A program made the translations under genes and the position numbers. The notes beneath the pieces were generated by a model. It had not been told where the DNA came from and searched no databases. It was given only the letters and a program-made list of their open reading frames with translations. This document shows, in pieces, positions 21,321 to 31,245 of a DNA stretch of 64,000 nt; the first letter of the stretch is position 1; every line of letters begins with the position of its first letter. Source of the stretch: Vavraia culicis subsp. floridensis (taxonomy: Eukaryota; Microsporidia; Pleistophoridae); NCBI RefSeq assembly GCF_000192795.1, contig NW_007360626.1, positions 18,970-82,969 of the forward strand, written 5' to 3'.

Positions 21321-22316
21321 ATGATGCTCGTTCTTGGGATCGAAAGCAGTGCGAACAAACTTGGAATAGGGCTGATAAAGGATGATAAGATAGTGTTTAA
21401 CAAGCGGGTAACACACTTCACGCCCGCAGGCACAGGATTTATACCGTCCGAAACCGCAGCGCACCATGCACGAAACATATTGCCCCTTCTTGAGGAGTGT
21501 ATCGAGGCCACAGGTATAAGGTTGTCCGCTCTGGACCTCATAGCCTACACAAAAGGACCGGGAATGGCGGGTCCCTTGCAGGTGGGCGCTATTGTGGCAC
21601 GAACATTGGCATTGTATCTTGATAAGCCGATTGTACCGGTAAACCACTGTGTAGCTCACATCGAAATGGGAATAAAAATTACCAAGGCCAAAAATCCTAT
21701 CATTCTGTACGCTAGCGGAGGAAATACGCAGGTAATAGCATTTTCCGGAAAATACAAAATATTTGGCGAGACTTTAGACATAGCCGTTGGGAACTGCCTG
21801 GATAGATTTGCAAGACTTGCCAGAATATGTAACGATCCATCTCCTGGAAGAAACATTGAGTTGCTTGCGCAGTCATCACACGAGTATCTGTACCTGCCGT
21901 ACACTGTGAAGGGAATGGACGTATCCTTAACAGGTATTCTTTCATACATTTCCTCAAAGTATGACCTTAATAATGAAGAAACTGTGCAGGCGCTGTGTTA
22001 TTCTCTACAGGAAACGATTTTTTCTGCGCTAGTGGAGGTTACGGAAAGGGCTATGGCGCTTACCAATTCAAATGAAATAATGATTGTGGGTGGTGTAGGA
22101 TGCAACGAAAGGCTGCAAGCGATGATGAAAGCCATGGCGAGGGAACGGGGAGCGATGCTTTACGCGATGGATGACAATTACTGTGTTGATAATGGTGCTA
22201 TGATAGCCCATACAGGAATGTTGATGCACGAAAGCAATCAGATTTTTACGCTAGAGCAGTGCGATGTTGTGCAACGTTTTAGGACTGATACGGTGTCTGT
22301 CACGTGGAAAGAATGA
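21321..22316 (+). CDS. KAE1: tRNA N6-threonylcarbamoyladenosine synthase KAE1 (OSGEP)
   Basis: Catalytic subunit of the KEOPS complex, which transfers threonylcarbamoyl to A37 of ANN-decoding tRNAs. The metal site HCVAH (residues 109-113) is intact, as are the nucleotide-binding ASGGNTQ (131-137), GNCLDRFARL and the C-terminal DNGAMIAHTG. The start LVLGIESSANK is the ASKHA phosphate-1 motif. It has 331 residues, typical of cytosolic KAE1, with no mitochondrial presequence, in keeping with an organism that has only mitosomes. The ATG follows CTTACCC. Very secure identification. Confidence 0.96.
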   Translation: MMLVLGIESSANKLGIGLIKDDKIVFNKRVTHFTPAGTGFIPSETAAHHARNILPLLEECIEATGIRLSALDLIAYTKGPGMAGPLQVGAIVARTLALYLDKPIVPVNHCVAHIEMGIKITKAKNPIILYASGGNTQVIAFSGKYKIFGETLDIAVGNCLDRFARLARICNDPSPGRNIELLAQSSHEYLYLPYTVKGMDVSLTGILSYISSKYDLNNEETVQALCYSLQETIFSALVEVTERAMALTNSNEIMIVGGVGCNERLQAMMKAMARERGAMLYAMDDNYCVDNGAMIAHTGMLMHESNQIFTLEQCDVVQRFRTDTVSVTWKE

Positions 22317-23157
22317 AGTATTATTAAACAGGTGAGTTATGGCTAAATTAATGTAAAAGATAGATTTTTAGCGTTCATTCAGGTGCTCTCCGCCATATTT
22401 TTATCAAAAAGAGTTGTTGAATGCTGCTTCATCCTGAGACAGCCAAAAACAGTCAATTTGCTTAAAATTAAATGAGAACAGTCGTACTACTTTTGAGGTG
22501 GAGAGCACTTCATTATTCTTCTTAAAGAAGAATATTTTATTGAGGAATATTCGAAGATTGTGATATAAATACCTGCAACAACAAATTTAACACAGAAACA
22601 AGGAGATATAAAACAGCGATGTTGGTGTTGGGCTTGTTAAGAGTTTTCTAAAAATATAATGCATTAAACAGAACCTGAGAAGAGGATCGCAAAAACTCAA
22701 TGGGATCAATAAATGTATTTTTAGTAAAAAACAGTGAGCAACAAAATTTAAATGAAAATGCCCATAGTTCCACCCGTTCTCACGCACATGACACTGTTGC
22801 TTGTACATTTTTGTTATTTTTTTGGTGCCGGTCAATTCGTACTGGAGTTGGGCTGACAATGAACAGGCAGATTAAATTTTTTATCTGATATACGGTTGGC
22901 ATCCGAGGTACAGCATTTATCAAGTGCCGATCCTGCTGGTCGGTTTTACCAATATAATATCCTGTCGTACTGTTTGTAGTTAATTAAAAAGTAGCTACTC
23001 TGTCACCAAATGGCAACGGATAATGTTTCATTTTCCAATCAAAATAATACCTTGTGCCATGTTATGGTCGGCAATATCCTTCTATACCTTAACCAAGGAC
23101 AGATTCTCTTTGTGTATAATTTTTCATAACATATCGAGCCCTGATTGCCTCTAGTAA
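22317..23157. other. Intergenic region
   Basis: About 0.84 kb between KAE1 and the DENN gene, both plus strand. Short frames on both strands lack start motifs and look random. No RNA gene recognised. Confidence 0.5.
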
Positions 23158-25569
23158 ATGGTCCAAACTGTTTTGAATGGCGTATTTGCATACCAAACAA
23201 GAGAAAGTGAAGAAATTCAGGCAGAATATTATGTGGAAAACATAATTATGTGGGATGTGCTTAAAGAACTGGATGAAAACTTACATTTTGTGGTAGACAC
23301 AAAGAACAACGTGTGCATGTTTGATTACGTAACAAAAGACGAAAAGAGAAATATTAAGGGAAAGTGCTATCTGGTGTACAAAACAGGTGCTAATTACAAC
23401 TTTTACAGCCTGATAGAGACCAAGGATGATTACGGAACGTTTATGCTGATCAACAAAAGAAAGTACCAGCTGATTGAGGTCAGCAACAATCAGGAAATAC
23501 GAGTTATAGAGAACTGCGAAAGTTTCGAGACACAATTTACAGAAAGTTGTCAAGTGTCGCAGAGCGACAACACCTTGTCAAATATTTCAATCTTTTCGCG
23601 AAATTCTGAATTGATCTGTAATTCCGTAGTATACAACGAAAATAACCTGAGCTACTACCATAGCCAAATACTCCGATATAAAAATTACGATCTTAAATGG
23701 AAAATTTGCAAAGATGAATCGCTGGAAACAATTATTCAAAAATATGTAAATACGTTCAAGTTTAACAATCATACTCGAATAAACCATTTTTTAATGACGA
23801 CAAAGAACGAGGAAAGGCATTATTGTAGTGTTTTATCGAACAGAAGCGGTCTTATCGTGGTTGTGAGTATGGCAGAGTATTATCTAAACGGTGATTATAT
23901 GAGTGTCATATTGTACAACAAGTTTAACCAAGGTAAAACATATGTGTGCGAGCGACTGCTCGATACAAAGCTGTTGCAACCATGTAATATTGCCATGAAA
24001 GTATCAACCTGTTCGTTTTCATTATCAACTGAATCCTTTCTACCAAAAATTGACCTAAACTACAACTTCGTACTAAAAATACTATCGTGTTTTCTGAACG
24101 AAAGACAAATGCTTTTCTATTCAAGTAACAAAGAGAAAGTGTATAAGACAATAGTGTTCTTTATTAAGATCATAAAACCGTTCAACTACAAGTTTTTCAT
24201 ATCTTCAAGACTGCCAAATGAATTCCAGGATATTCTGAACTCACCGTTTCCGTTTGTACTAGGTGCTGACGAGAGAACAAACATGGCTATTGTTCATGTA
24301 GATCTTGATAATTACGAGATGTTTAACTTCACCGGAGACGTCTTGCCATTTGAAAAAGAGCTCAGAAAAAAGTTTCGAATAGGTGCGCGCGAGAGCATGA
24401 GTATGAATTACCTGTCTATATTCAGGCATTACTTTACAATAATACATAATAACTTGGATATTGCACGCGAAACGTTAATTAACAAGAATCTAAAGGATTC
24501 TCATGGAATAAGGAATTTGATTCACAAGCCCGAGACGATCAAAACAGAGATTAAATACTTAAACGATACCTTTACCGAAAGCTTTATGGAGACAAGGATT
24601 TTTAAAGACTATATCAGCGGTCGAAAGGATAATTTGATGCTATATTATACAATACGTAGTCTATGTGATGAAGAAAACACTGATAATACGGCCTCGAACA
24701 GTTTCTTTTCGCGATCAAAATACATCTTAAACAATTGTGTTCTGATAAGCGGGCGAGACCCGTTTATCTACAAGATATTTCTTATGTTCTGCGAAAAAGA
24801 GCCAAAAAACATCATATATAATCTTTTGATACATCCCCAGATACTCGAGGGTATCGCTCCCGATATACTGGAACTGTATAGTTCAAACAAAAATTACAAT
24901 GAGATTTGCTGGTTCATCGAATTGCTCAAGAGCAAGCACATCGAAATCACACCAGAGATGTTTAATTGTATTAATTACAGCGAGAATTGTGACAAAAGAG
25001 CCGACGACATGGTAGAGCTGCAGGACTATAAGATTTACGTCTTTGAAACGTGCAAATGCCATGAAATTTCACAAAATGTCAGAGAATACCTGCAGGCGTG
25101 TTTAACGACCGCAGATAAAACAATAACTGAGGATCGAGATGTTGATATGGACCTTCATTCTAATAAATGCCAGTACGATGAAAACAATCTGGCATCAAAC
25201 GTAGCAGGTGAGCAGTACAATACGACATATACGTATGGAAATAATCCAATAAGGAGAAATAAACGTGTTTGCAGATGCAAAACCAACTTTAATGGCATTA
25301 TAGTGAAGAAAAAAAATAATTTAGTCGGCATTTATGAGATATTTTCGCCAAAGGATCTATTCGTGTTTATAAAACGGAATCAACCGGTTAGCTTATTAGA
25401 GCTGGAACAGAATATTTTTTGGAATGTTATAACTTATTTCCTGATTTATGATTTGCCAATAAATTTTAAGAACACCAGCAACGAAGAATGTGAACTAATA
25501 ATTGAGGAGAACAATGAAAAAAGATGTTTTAATTTACTGAAATTGCCACAAATAAAGTTTATTAATTAA
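23158..25569 (+). CDS. DENN-domain protein (putative Rab GEF)
   Basis: DENN modules exchange GDP for GTP on Rab proteins and direct vesicle traffic. The best match is the central DENN core at about residues 300-390: FVLKILSCFLNERQMLFYSSNKEKV, then IKIIKPFNYKFFISSRLP, then SPFPFVLGADERT and AIVHVDLDNYEM. The order and spacing follow the family pattern of a strand and helix, a Pro-containing strand, a PFxxG motif and VVDLDN. The flanks are diverged but long enough for the uDENN and dDENN parts. Residues about 640-730 contain several Cys and a charged linker of unknown purpose. The ATG has a C-run only about 20 bases upstream. Just 49 bases separate its stop from that of the convergent gene. Confidence 0.65.
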   Translation: MVQTVLNGVFAYQTRESEEIQAEYYVENIIMWDVLKELDENLHFVVDTKNNVCMFDYVTKDEKRNIKGKCYLVYKTGANYNFYSLIETKDDYGTFMLINKRKYQLIEVSNNQEIRVIENCESFETQFTESCQVSQSDNTLSNISIFSRNSELICNSVVYNENNLSYYHSQILRYKNYDLKWKICKDESLETIIQKYVNTFKFNNHTRINHFLMTTKNEERHYCSVLSNRSGLIVVVSMAEYYLNGDYMSVILYNKFNQGKTYVCERLLDTKLLQPCNIAMKVSTCSFSLSTESFLPKIDLNYNFVLKILSCFLNERQMLFYSSNKEKVYKTIVFFIKIIKPFNYKFFISSRLPNEFQDILNSPFPFVLGADERTNMAIVHVDLDNYEMFNFTGDVLPFEKELRKKFRIGARESMSMNYLSIFRHYFTIIHNNLDIARETLINKNLKDSHGIRNLIHKPETIKTEIKYLNDTFTESFMETRIFKDYISGRKDNLMLYYTIRSLCDEENTDNTASNSFFSRSKYILNNCVLISGRDPFIYKIFLMFCEKEPKNIIYNLLIHPQILEGIAPDILELYSSNKNYNEICWFIELLKSKHIEITPEMFNCINYSENCDKRADDMVELQDYKIYVFETCKCHEISQNVREYLQACLTTADKTITEDRDVDMDLHSNKCQYDENNLASNVAGEQYNTTYTYGNNPIRRNKRVCRCKTNFNGIIVKKKNNLVGIYEIFSPKDLFVFIKRNQPVSLLELEQNIFWNVITYFLIYDLPINFKNTSNEECELIIEENNEKRCFNLLKLPQIKFIN

Positions 25570-25618
25570 AAAGTAATTAATATGAACCAAGCTGTTGAAC
25601 AATGTTGTTTGAGATCCT

Positions 25619-25810
25619 TCAGTTGTTTTCTTCCATCCATTTCATCCTCCTAACTTCGCCGAAACACTTTTTGTCTTCCTCCAGTTCCAAGACAACCAAC
25701 TGCTTTCTCTTTTCCTTTTCTTCTTCCTTCATTTTATAGTCCTGTATTTTACATTGTAACTCAAATCTTGTCGGATGCCACGATTTCTTACAGTTTATGT
25801 TTTTGGCCAT
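25619..25810 (-). CDS. CWC25/CIR1-type N-terminal domain protein (miniature)
   Basis: Only 63 residues. The N-terminus NINCKKSWHPTRFELQCKIQ matches the CIR/CWC25 N-terminal domain (family pattern LNLKKSWHP followed by a basic helix with a W or K-rich continuation), and the rest is a charged helix. In yeast, Cwc25 enters the spliceosome for the first transesterification. The protein here is the bare N-terminal domain. The ATG follows CCGACCCC, the CCC-type motif; the frame upstream of it encodes a hydrophobic stretch that I regard as non-coding promoter. A CIR1-like transcription factor is the alternative, but an intron in this window makes splicing the likelier role. Confidence 0.7.
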   Translation of the reverse strand: MAKNINCKKSWHPTRFELQCKIQDYKMKEEEKEKRKQLVVLELEEDKKCFGEVRRMKWMEENN

Positions 25811-26228
25811 GGGGTCGGGAGATAAGAACGATATTAAAAATATGAAGATTGTTGTTAATATGAGCTTATTAAGTGAAAATGTTTGAAACATTCTATAAAT
25901 AATCGATAAAGCGTGTTTATTACATATTTTAAATGAGCCATCGACATATCTGTGTAATAAGAAAAATTAGTATGCATAGGTTTTATGCATGAAGTATTTT
26001 ATTGTTTGTGGATATTAAGCGGTGCTGTGTATCATTTTATTCCATAATAGCACAGCATCTAGTGATGATGTGAACAACTGGTATTTTAGTGTTGGTGCGA
26101 GAAATAAAGTAATTCGCTGTTTAGAACATTTTTCTATGACAAATGTGATTGCAGTGTTATACTGTGATTATTTGGATGTAATAGTTTTACGGTAAGAGCC
26201 TAATAAACAAAATATGTTGAAATGCGAG

Positions 26229-26253
26229 AAAGTTTTTTGTAATAAAAAACTTT
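26229..26253. repeat. Perfect 10-bp inverted repeat, 5-base loop
   Basis: AAAGTTTTTT (26229-26238) and AAAAAACTTT (26244-26253) around GTAAT. It sits 9 bases upstream of the small open frame at 26262. AT-only stems arise easily by chance, so the role is uncertain. Confidence 0.55.
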
Positions 26254-26261
26254 TTAGCGGA

Positions 26262-26381
26262 ATGTTCAAGAAAAAGACCATGTTTGTACTTTATAAGCAT
26301 GATTCTAAGATATTAGCATTACTACCGGTTCTCTTCTTGTTGTATGGGAGATTTCTCGGTGTGATTGCAGGTAAAGGATGA
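26262..26381 (+). CDS. Candidate 39-residue membrane microprotein
   Basis: An ATG-initiated frame of 39 residues with a basic start (MFKKK), a hydrophobic stretch ILALLPVLFLLYG and a short basic tail. It could be a one-pass microprotein. No C-run lies just upstream and no family is recognised; it may be chance. Confidence 0.2.
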   Translation: MFKKKTMFVLYKHDSKILALLPVLFLLYGRFLGVIAGKG

Positions 26382-26517
26382 TAATTAATGATTCATACTG
26401 TAATTACCATAAAAAACATGTGATAAATCTGCAAAAGTATCCAAAATATGTGAGTACCTTGAATTTTATTATAAAATAAGCTAAACGCTACCAAACATGG
26501 AATTGTACATGAACCAA

Positions 26518-27897
26518 CTAGCAATTCATCCTACAAAACAAATTTAATCCTGGCACTGGATATGGTTTTGCCAGTTCTATTATTTTGTTTCGTAGTTCGG
26601 TAAACCATTTATCATCCTTTACCCGTTTTTTGATCTCATCCACGTTTGTTAATTCAAAGTTACCGACTCGCTCAACGATATTAACCAAAAATAAGGCAAC
26701 TTGAGCGCACTCCTTTTCCTTAAATCCACGTATTGTGATGGATACAGTGCTTACTCTCACCCCACTGGGATGAAGCGCGCTTGTATCGCCTGGCCATGGA
26801 TTTTTATTAACAGAAATATTTACGAAATTACAAATCCATTCAAAAAGGGCAGCATCCAATGTCAGGACACGGCCTTTGAACTCAATGGAACGCATATCTA
26901 ACATAGCCAGATGATTGACAGTACCGCCTGTTAGAAGTTGCATACCATTCTCACGAAAAATTTTACACATAGATTGCATATTTTTTAGGACCTGTGCAAC
27001 AAAAGCTTTGTACTCGCCAGCCTGTGTGAGTTTGAGGGCGGCAGCTATCCCAGCAACGGTCTGGTAGTGTATGCTCTTCTGAAATCCTGGAGATATGCTT
27101 TGATTGATCAGGTTTTCAATATCCACTCCATTTTTATTTTTCCTGTAGTAAACTATCGCTGCCTTTGGACCTCTTAGCATCTTCTGCACCGTGGTTATCG
27201 CTATATCACAGTATTCGAAAGGGTTGTTCATCATTCCACAAGCAATCATCGCAGATACGTGCGATATATCAGCCATCAAGTAAGCATTGTTCTGATCAGC
27301 AATCTCTCGCATCCTTTTGTAGTCGAAATCTCCCGGATATGCCGAAGCGCCACCTATAAGAAGTTGAACTTTGTTTTTCACAAAATCCTTTCGCATTTTT
27401 TCGTAGTCAATACGACCATCATCCTTCAACCCGTAGAAACAGCTCTCAAAGTATTCGGATGATGCCGACACTGTTCGTTGTTCGGTTTTAAACCCATGAC
27501 TAAAATGTCCTCCACAAAACAAATCCATACCCATGAGTCTGCCTTTCTGACCAAGAAGAGCATTGTAAATCTCAAAATTAGCAACTGTGCCCGAGTACGG
27601 CCGCACATTTACTCCCCATACATTCTTGTCCAGGTTGAAGAAGCGAAGGGCCCGTTCTCGACAAAGGTCTTCTATTTTATTGACAACGTTACCTCTGTTG
27701 CCGACATTCTCGTCTATTTTTCCCTTTCCGTAGCTATTGTGCAGTAATGAAGCGGATGCCTGTAACACAGGAACGCTTACGTAACTTTCGCTTGCAACCA
27801 GCTCAACAAATTCATTCTGTCTTATATTTTCAGCTGCTATAAGTTTGTATAGTGCTGGATCAACATCTTTCATGTTCTTGTAAGCCGGATCGAACAT
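26518..27897 (-). CDS. Serine hydroxymethyltransferase paralogue with degenerate active site
   Basis: A 459-residue, full-length homologue, collinear residue for residue with the second copy at 33295-34674. It keeps the PLP lysine (K239 in TTVQKMLRGPK), the PLP-ring Asp D210 and the carboxylate-binding R381. It has lost other catalytic parts: the Glu of the Y-S-E-G loop, the general-base position in SHMT, is Lys (K58), the tyrosine pair and GG of the RYYGG loop (65-68) are VGNR, and the QGGPH loop is QKSIH (273-277). The frame is intact, so it is under some selection, but normal serine/glycine interconversion is doubtful. It could be a pseudoenzyme partner of the intact copy. The ATG follows GCACCCCT. 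Confidence 0.85.
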   Translation of the reverse strand: MFDPAYKNMKDVDPALYKLIAAENIRQNEFVELVASESYVSVPVLQASASLLHNSYGKGKIDENVGNRGNVVNKIEDLCRERALRFFNLDKNVWGVNVRPYSGTVANFEIYNALLGQKGRLMGMDLFCGGHFSHGFKTEQRTVSASSEYFESCFYGLKDDGRIDYEKMRKDFVKNKVQLLIGGASAYPGDFDYKRMREIADQNNAYLMADISHVSAMIACGMMNNPFEYCDIAITTVQKMLRGPKAAIVYYRKNKNGVDIENLINQSISPGFQKSIHYQTVAGIAAALKLTQAGEYKAFVAQVLKNMQSMCKIFRENGMQLLTGGTVNHLAMLDMRSIEFKGRVLTLDAALFEWICNFVNISVNKNPWPGDTSALHPSGVRVSTVSITIRGFKEKECAQVALFLVNIVERVGNFELTNVDEIKKRVKDDKWFTELRNKIIELAKPYPVPGLNLFCRMNC

Positions 27898-28721
27898 AGG
27901 GGTGCTAACGTTGCGAAGTTATCTAGCAAATAATTTTAGACATATCCGTGAACAAGGATCGAGCTTCGCGGAACAGACAGAGTATTAAGTCAGTAAATGG
28001 TAGTTTTTTTCTTAGGATGATGTTCTAAAGCTCGAAATTAAGATTGCTGTTTAAGGAGCATATTTTACTTGATTTTGACATGAGAGCAATATTTGTTAAA
28101 AACACTTCAATGATAAACATGAGTAGAACAAATACCAGCAATCTAGTATTGTGAAAGCATCATAACCGTTTTTGCGGTATTGAATACAAACTATAAAGCA
28201 ATTATAAGGTAGTGCCTGGCATTTTGAAGTTAGGTTATATTTCATCTTTCCAATAGCTCTATTTAACACCTTCTCCACACATTTATTCTCTAAACTGCAT
28301 TTCATAGGGATCTACCCCTCATAGCCTTCACCATTGGCACCAATAACCATTTCTACACAATCCTACTTGGAATTGCAAACCAACCTATGAAGTCTTCCAA
28401 AGAATGGTAGTTATTCTTGGTTACCGTCGGCCCTTGTTAAATGCCCAGCATCTCTGATCTATTCCGCTATTTAACTCCTTCTACTGTGAGTTCGCACTTC
28501 TTATCCCTTGAGCGTACCACATCAGCTTTACACAGGGTACTATTCTAACTAATATAGATACGGCCCTGACCAGGTCATCAATCAATAAATACTCATTAGA
28601 GTGTTGCTCTAATAAATTTCTACATGCTAAAACATCAATCGTTCTCAATAGCCATACATCGTAACTTCTTAACCTTTGTTTTGGAAGTTGATTCTAATGT
28701 CGATGGGTAGTTTCACCCTTA
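27898..28721. other. Divergent intergenic region, possible gene remnant
   Basis: Between the SHMT-like gene (minus) and the gamma-tubulin complex gene (plus). On the minus strand, from about 28694 down to 28096, several open stretches in different frames follow each other with stops between them, which could be a decayed gene. No family recognised. Confidence 0.35.
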
Positions 28722-30497
28722 ATGTTTAATCTCACCGAAAAACTATTCTTTAAGAAGATAACAGGGCAAAGTAACCAATTGCCGGCCAGTGATGCAGCGT
28801 TGGAGCGAGCCGTACTCGATGATACGTTCTTTTTTCTGTGTGGAGTTAATACATGCAACATAAAGTACCACGATGACACGGACATCCTTGTAAATCCTGC
28901 GTACACAAACGCGAACGTCCTAAAAGCAATCAGGAAGCTCGGCTTGCAGGTAAAGTCGTTTGAAAAATATGTTTTTGAGAATGAGTACTGTAGTGATTCG
29001 CTTAAGCGCATTCTATCCGATGCAATAGAAAGGAAACTCGATCAGTTTCGGCTCTTTCTTGTTTCACATAGGGGGAAGGTGCAAAGCATCGAGGATCTTT
29101 TGGTAAAGCTATCCGATCATATTGACCTGTTCAATGAAATAGAGCGAATTGTTGGTATAGTACACGAAAAAAATGGTGATGAGATAATAAATGTCATAAA
29201 AGAGCGAAAAGACAAAATGGTGCACTTTAATGCTTTCTACGATAATCTCATACAGAGATTTGCGTTCGATATTAACCAGAGAATCAACCTATTCGTTTGT
29301 TATGGAATCATTAAGGTACCTTTTTTCATGGTGAAGGAGAACGACACGTTCAATTTTGACGAGAAATTCTTTACTAATAAGTTCTTTTTGGAGAATGGCC
29401 ATGTTCCCTTCTACCTCAGAAGCAGCAAACTTGTTCTTGAGTGCGGTTTGTACAGCAGTCTAATAAGGACAATAAAGGCATCGGCAGAGAACCAGGGAAA
29501 GAGGTTGAACTTACACCACGATTTCTATGACATGATGCACGATATACCCTTTATCGATAAAACGATGAAAAGCGACGCGAAACACACGGATGACCGGGTT
29601 AATCCAGGAAGTGGAGATGGCAATAGACCAGAAAATGACGGTTCGCACTATAACTATGAGATGCTTTCGGTAAATCTACCCTACGAATATATCATGAGAC
29701 AGCACAGCTATAAATACAAAATGTTAAACGATTTATGTCTGAAATACCTCAGCGATGAGTGGACAAATATGAAAAACTACATATTTTTGATGGACAGTGC
29801 CTTTTTTACCGATGTGCTGAGTGAGATCAACGAGAACATACTGGACAAATCAAAGAAGAACGTTTTAAAGATTAACAGAATAATCAGTAACCATAGCATT
29901 TCATTCTACATTTCAAAAAATAGTATTATTACGATAATCAGCAAAATCTTGAATCTAGAATTGAACTACGATTTCGACGAAGAGTTATGCATACTGGATG
30001 GTCTTTCGATCGAGTACAAGCCAAATAACATTTTCCGATTATTTTTTTCGAAAAAGAACATCGATGAACTCGAGCTCATTTTCAGGATGCTGTTCACGCT
30101 ATTTGTTATTAATTTCAGCATCGTAAGGGAAGACCGCAATATTTTCAGCAACCTGATTCTAGCTTTAAATAACTTTCTAGTGTCCTCATTTTACACTAAC
30201 AATATCCTGAGAGAAATTTTGAACACAAAGGTCTATGATTTAAACTCGTATATTGGCAAAGTTAATGAAATTATAAAAATTTCGCTCCGTGATCTTTATA
30301 TCACGTCTTATAATGTGTTCAAAATACTCGGTGCATATTTCGTTTTGTGCTTTAAATACATCAAATACAAGAAGGAGGACCGTGAAGAGTTGAAAAAAAT
30401 CATTCTTGACTTGAATACTGCGATAGATAACGAAAATTACAACATATTTCTCGCAAATTTACTGTACAGGATGAAGAAACACATTACAAACGAATAA
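28722..30497 (+). CDS. Gamma-tubulin complex component (Spc97/Spc98, GCP2/GCP3 family)
   Basis: Nucleates microtubules at the spindle plaque together with gamma-tubulin. The GCP pattern is visible though diverged: an N-terminal domain with PFYLRSSKLVLECGLYSSLI (equivalent to the PxFL...A.KIL.TGKYLN motif), then the C-terminal domain with NLPYEYIMRQHSYKYKMLNDLCLKYLSDEW and NYIFLMDSAFFTDVLSEIN, the region that matches the KxYFLLxxGDFF motif. The end is helical. At 591 residues it is short for the family (yeast Spc97 is 823). I cannot decide between the GCP2 and GCP3 types. The ATG follows TTTCACCCTTA. Confidence 0.7.
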   Translation: MFNLTEKLFFKKITGQSNQLPASDAALERAVLDDTFFFLCGVNTCNIKYHDDTDILVNPAYTNANVLKAIRKLGLQVKSFEKYVFENEYCSDSLKRILSDAIERKLDQFRLFLVSHRGKVQSIEDLLVKLSDHIDLFNEIERIVGIVHEKNGDEIINVIKERKDKMVHFNAFYDNLIQRFAFDINQRINLFVCYGIIKVPFFMVKENDTFNFDEKFFTNKFFLENGHVPFYLRSSKLVLECGLYSSLIRTIKASAENQGKRLNLHHDFYDMMHDIPFIDKTMKSDAKHTDDRVNPGSGDGNRPENDGSHYNYEMLSVNLPYEYIMRQHSYKYKMLNDLCLKYLSDEWTNMKNYIFLMDSAFFTDVLSEINENILDKSKKNVLKINRIISNHSISFYISKNSIITIISKILNLELNYDFDEELCILDGLSIEYKPNNIFRLFFSKKNIDELELIFRMLFTLFVINFSIVREDRNIFSNLILALNNFLVSSFYTNNILREILNTKVYDLNSYIGKVNEIIKISLRDLYITSYNVFKILGAYFVLCFKYIKYKKEDREELKKIILDLNTAIDNENYNIFLANLLYRMKKHITNE

Positions 30498-31245
30498 ATG
30501 ATCTGTGTGCCTATTGAGCAAGCATATTTGAATAAATTCATCGCTTTCTTTCCATACTGTGATCAAACGATGGCTCATTTGTTATACAGCATGTCGCTAA
30601 TTTGTAAACGATAGCCTTCATTTTTGTTTATTCAAGCAGTACCAACTCTATTATTACACTCGTCTGCACGTGCTTAAAGCGAATAGCGTATTGTTGTAAT
30701 CTCTTTTCCATTCCTGTATATTTGTACGGTTTGGCAGACACCGATTGTGTCTTAGTCTTTGTGATCCCAGATCATGCAACATTTTCTAGATCAAATATTT
30801 TATAAAATGCACAAACTGCCACAACTCTAACGCTTAAAGTTGTTCACATTTTAATTTTTTTGTCGTGGCTATTTGCGATTTTTGACCGGTCGTATGAAAC
30901 GAATAAAGTGGTTTAAACGATCAAATTAATGGACAAGAATGCAATTATGTACAATTTATCACATATATGTCTTTGTTAGTGGTGTCATTGACAAGTATGC
31001 TTGGGTTTGTGCATTTTCATCGAACAGAAAGCGTATCAAAACAAACTTGCTTTTGTAAAAAAAGTTTTTCAAAATAGTGTGAATACTCACCGAGGAAAGT
31101 TGGTATAAACACTCAATTTCAACGAACTCGTAATGTGCGCTCAGATGCAAGCACGTATTAATATCATAAAATGTGTAATCTTTGTTGTATTTCATAATTT
31201 TTTATATCAGCAAAGGAGTATACGTGCATACGGTAAATTTAACAT
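30498..31245. other. Convergent intergenic region
   Basis: About 0.75 kb between the gamma-tubulin complex gene and FEN1. No supported frame or RNA gene. Confidence 0.5.

Larger units (their letters stand above)
25811..26517. other. Intergenic region with hairpin and small open frame
   Basis: Lies between the CWC25-like gene and the SHMT-like gene, both minus. Contains a 10-bp hairpin (26229-26253) and a 39-codon plus-strand frame (26262-26381), listed separately. Confidence 0.45.
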
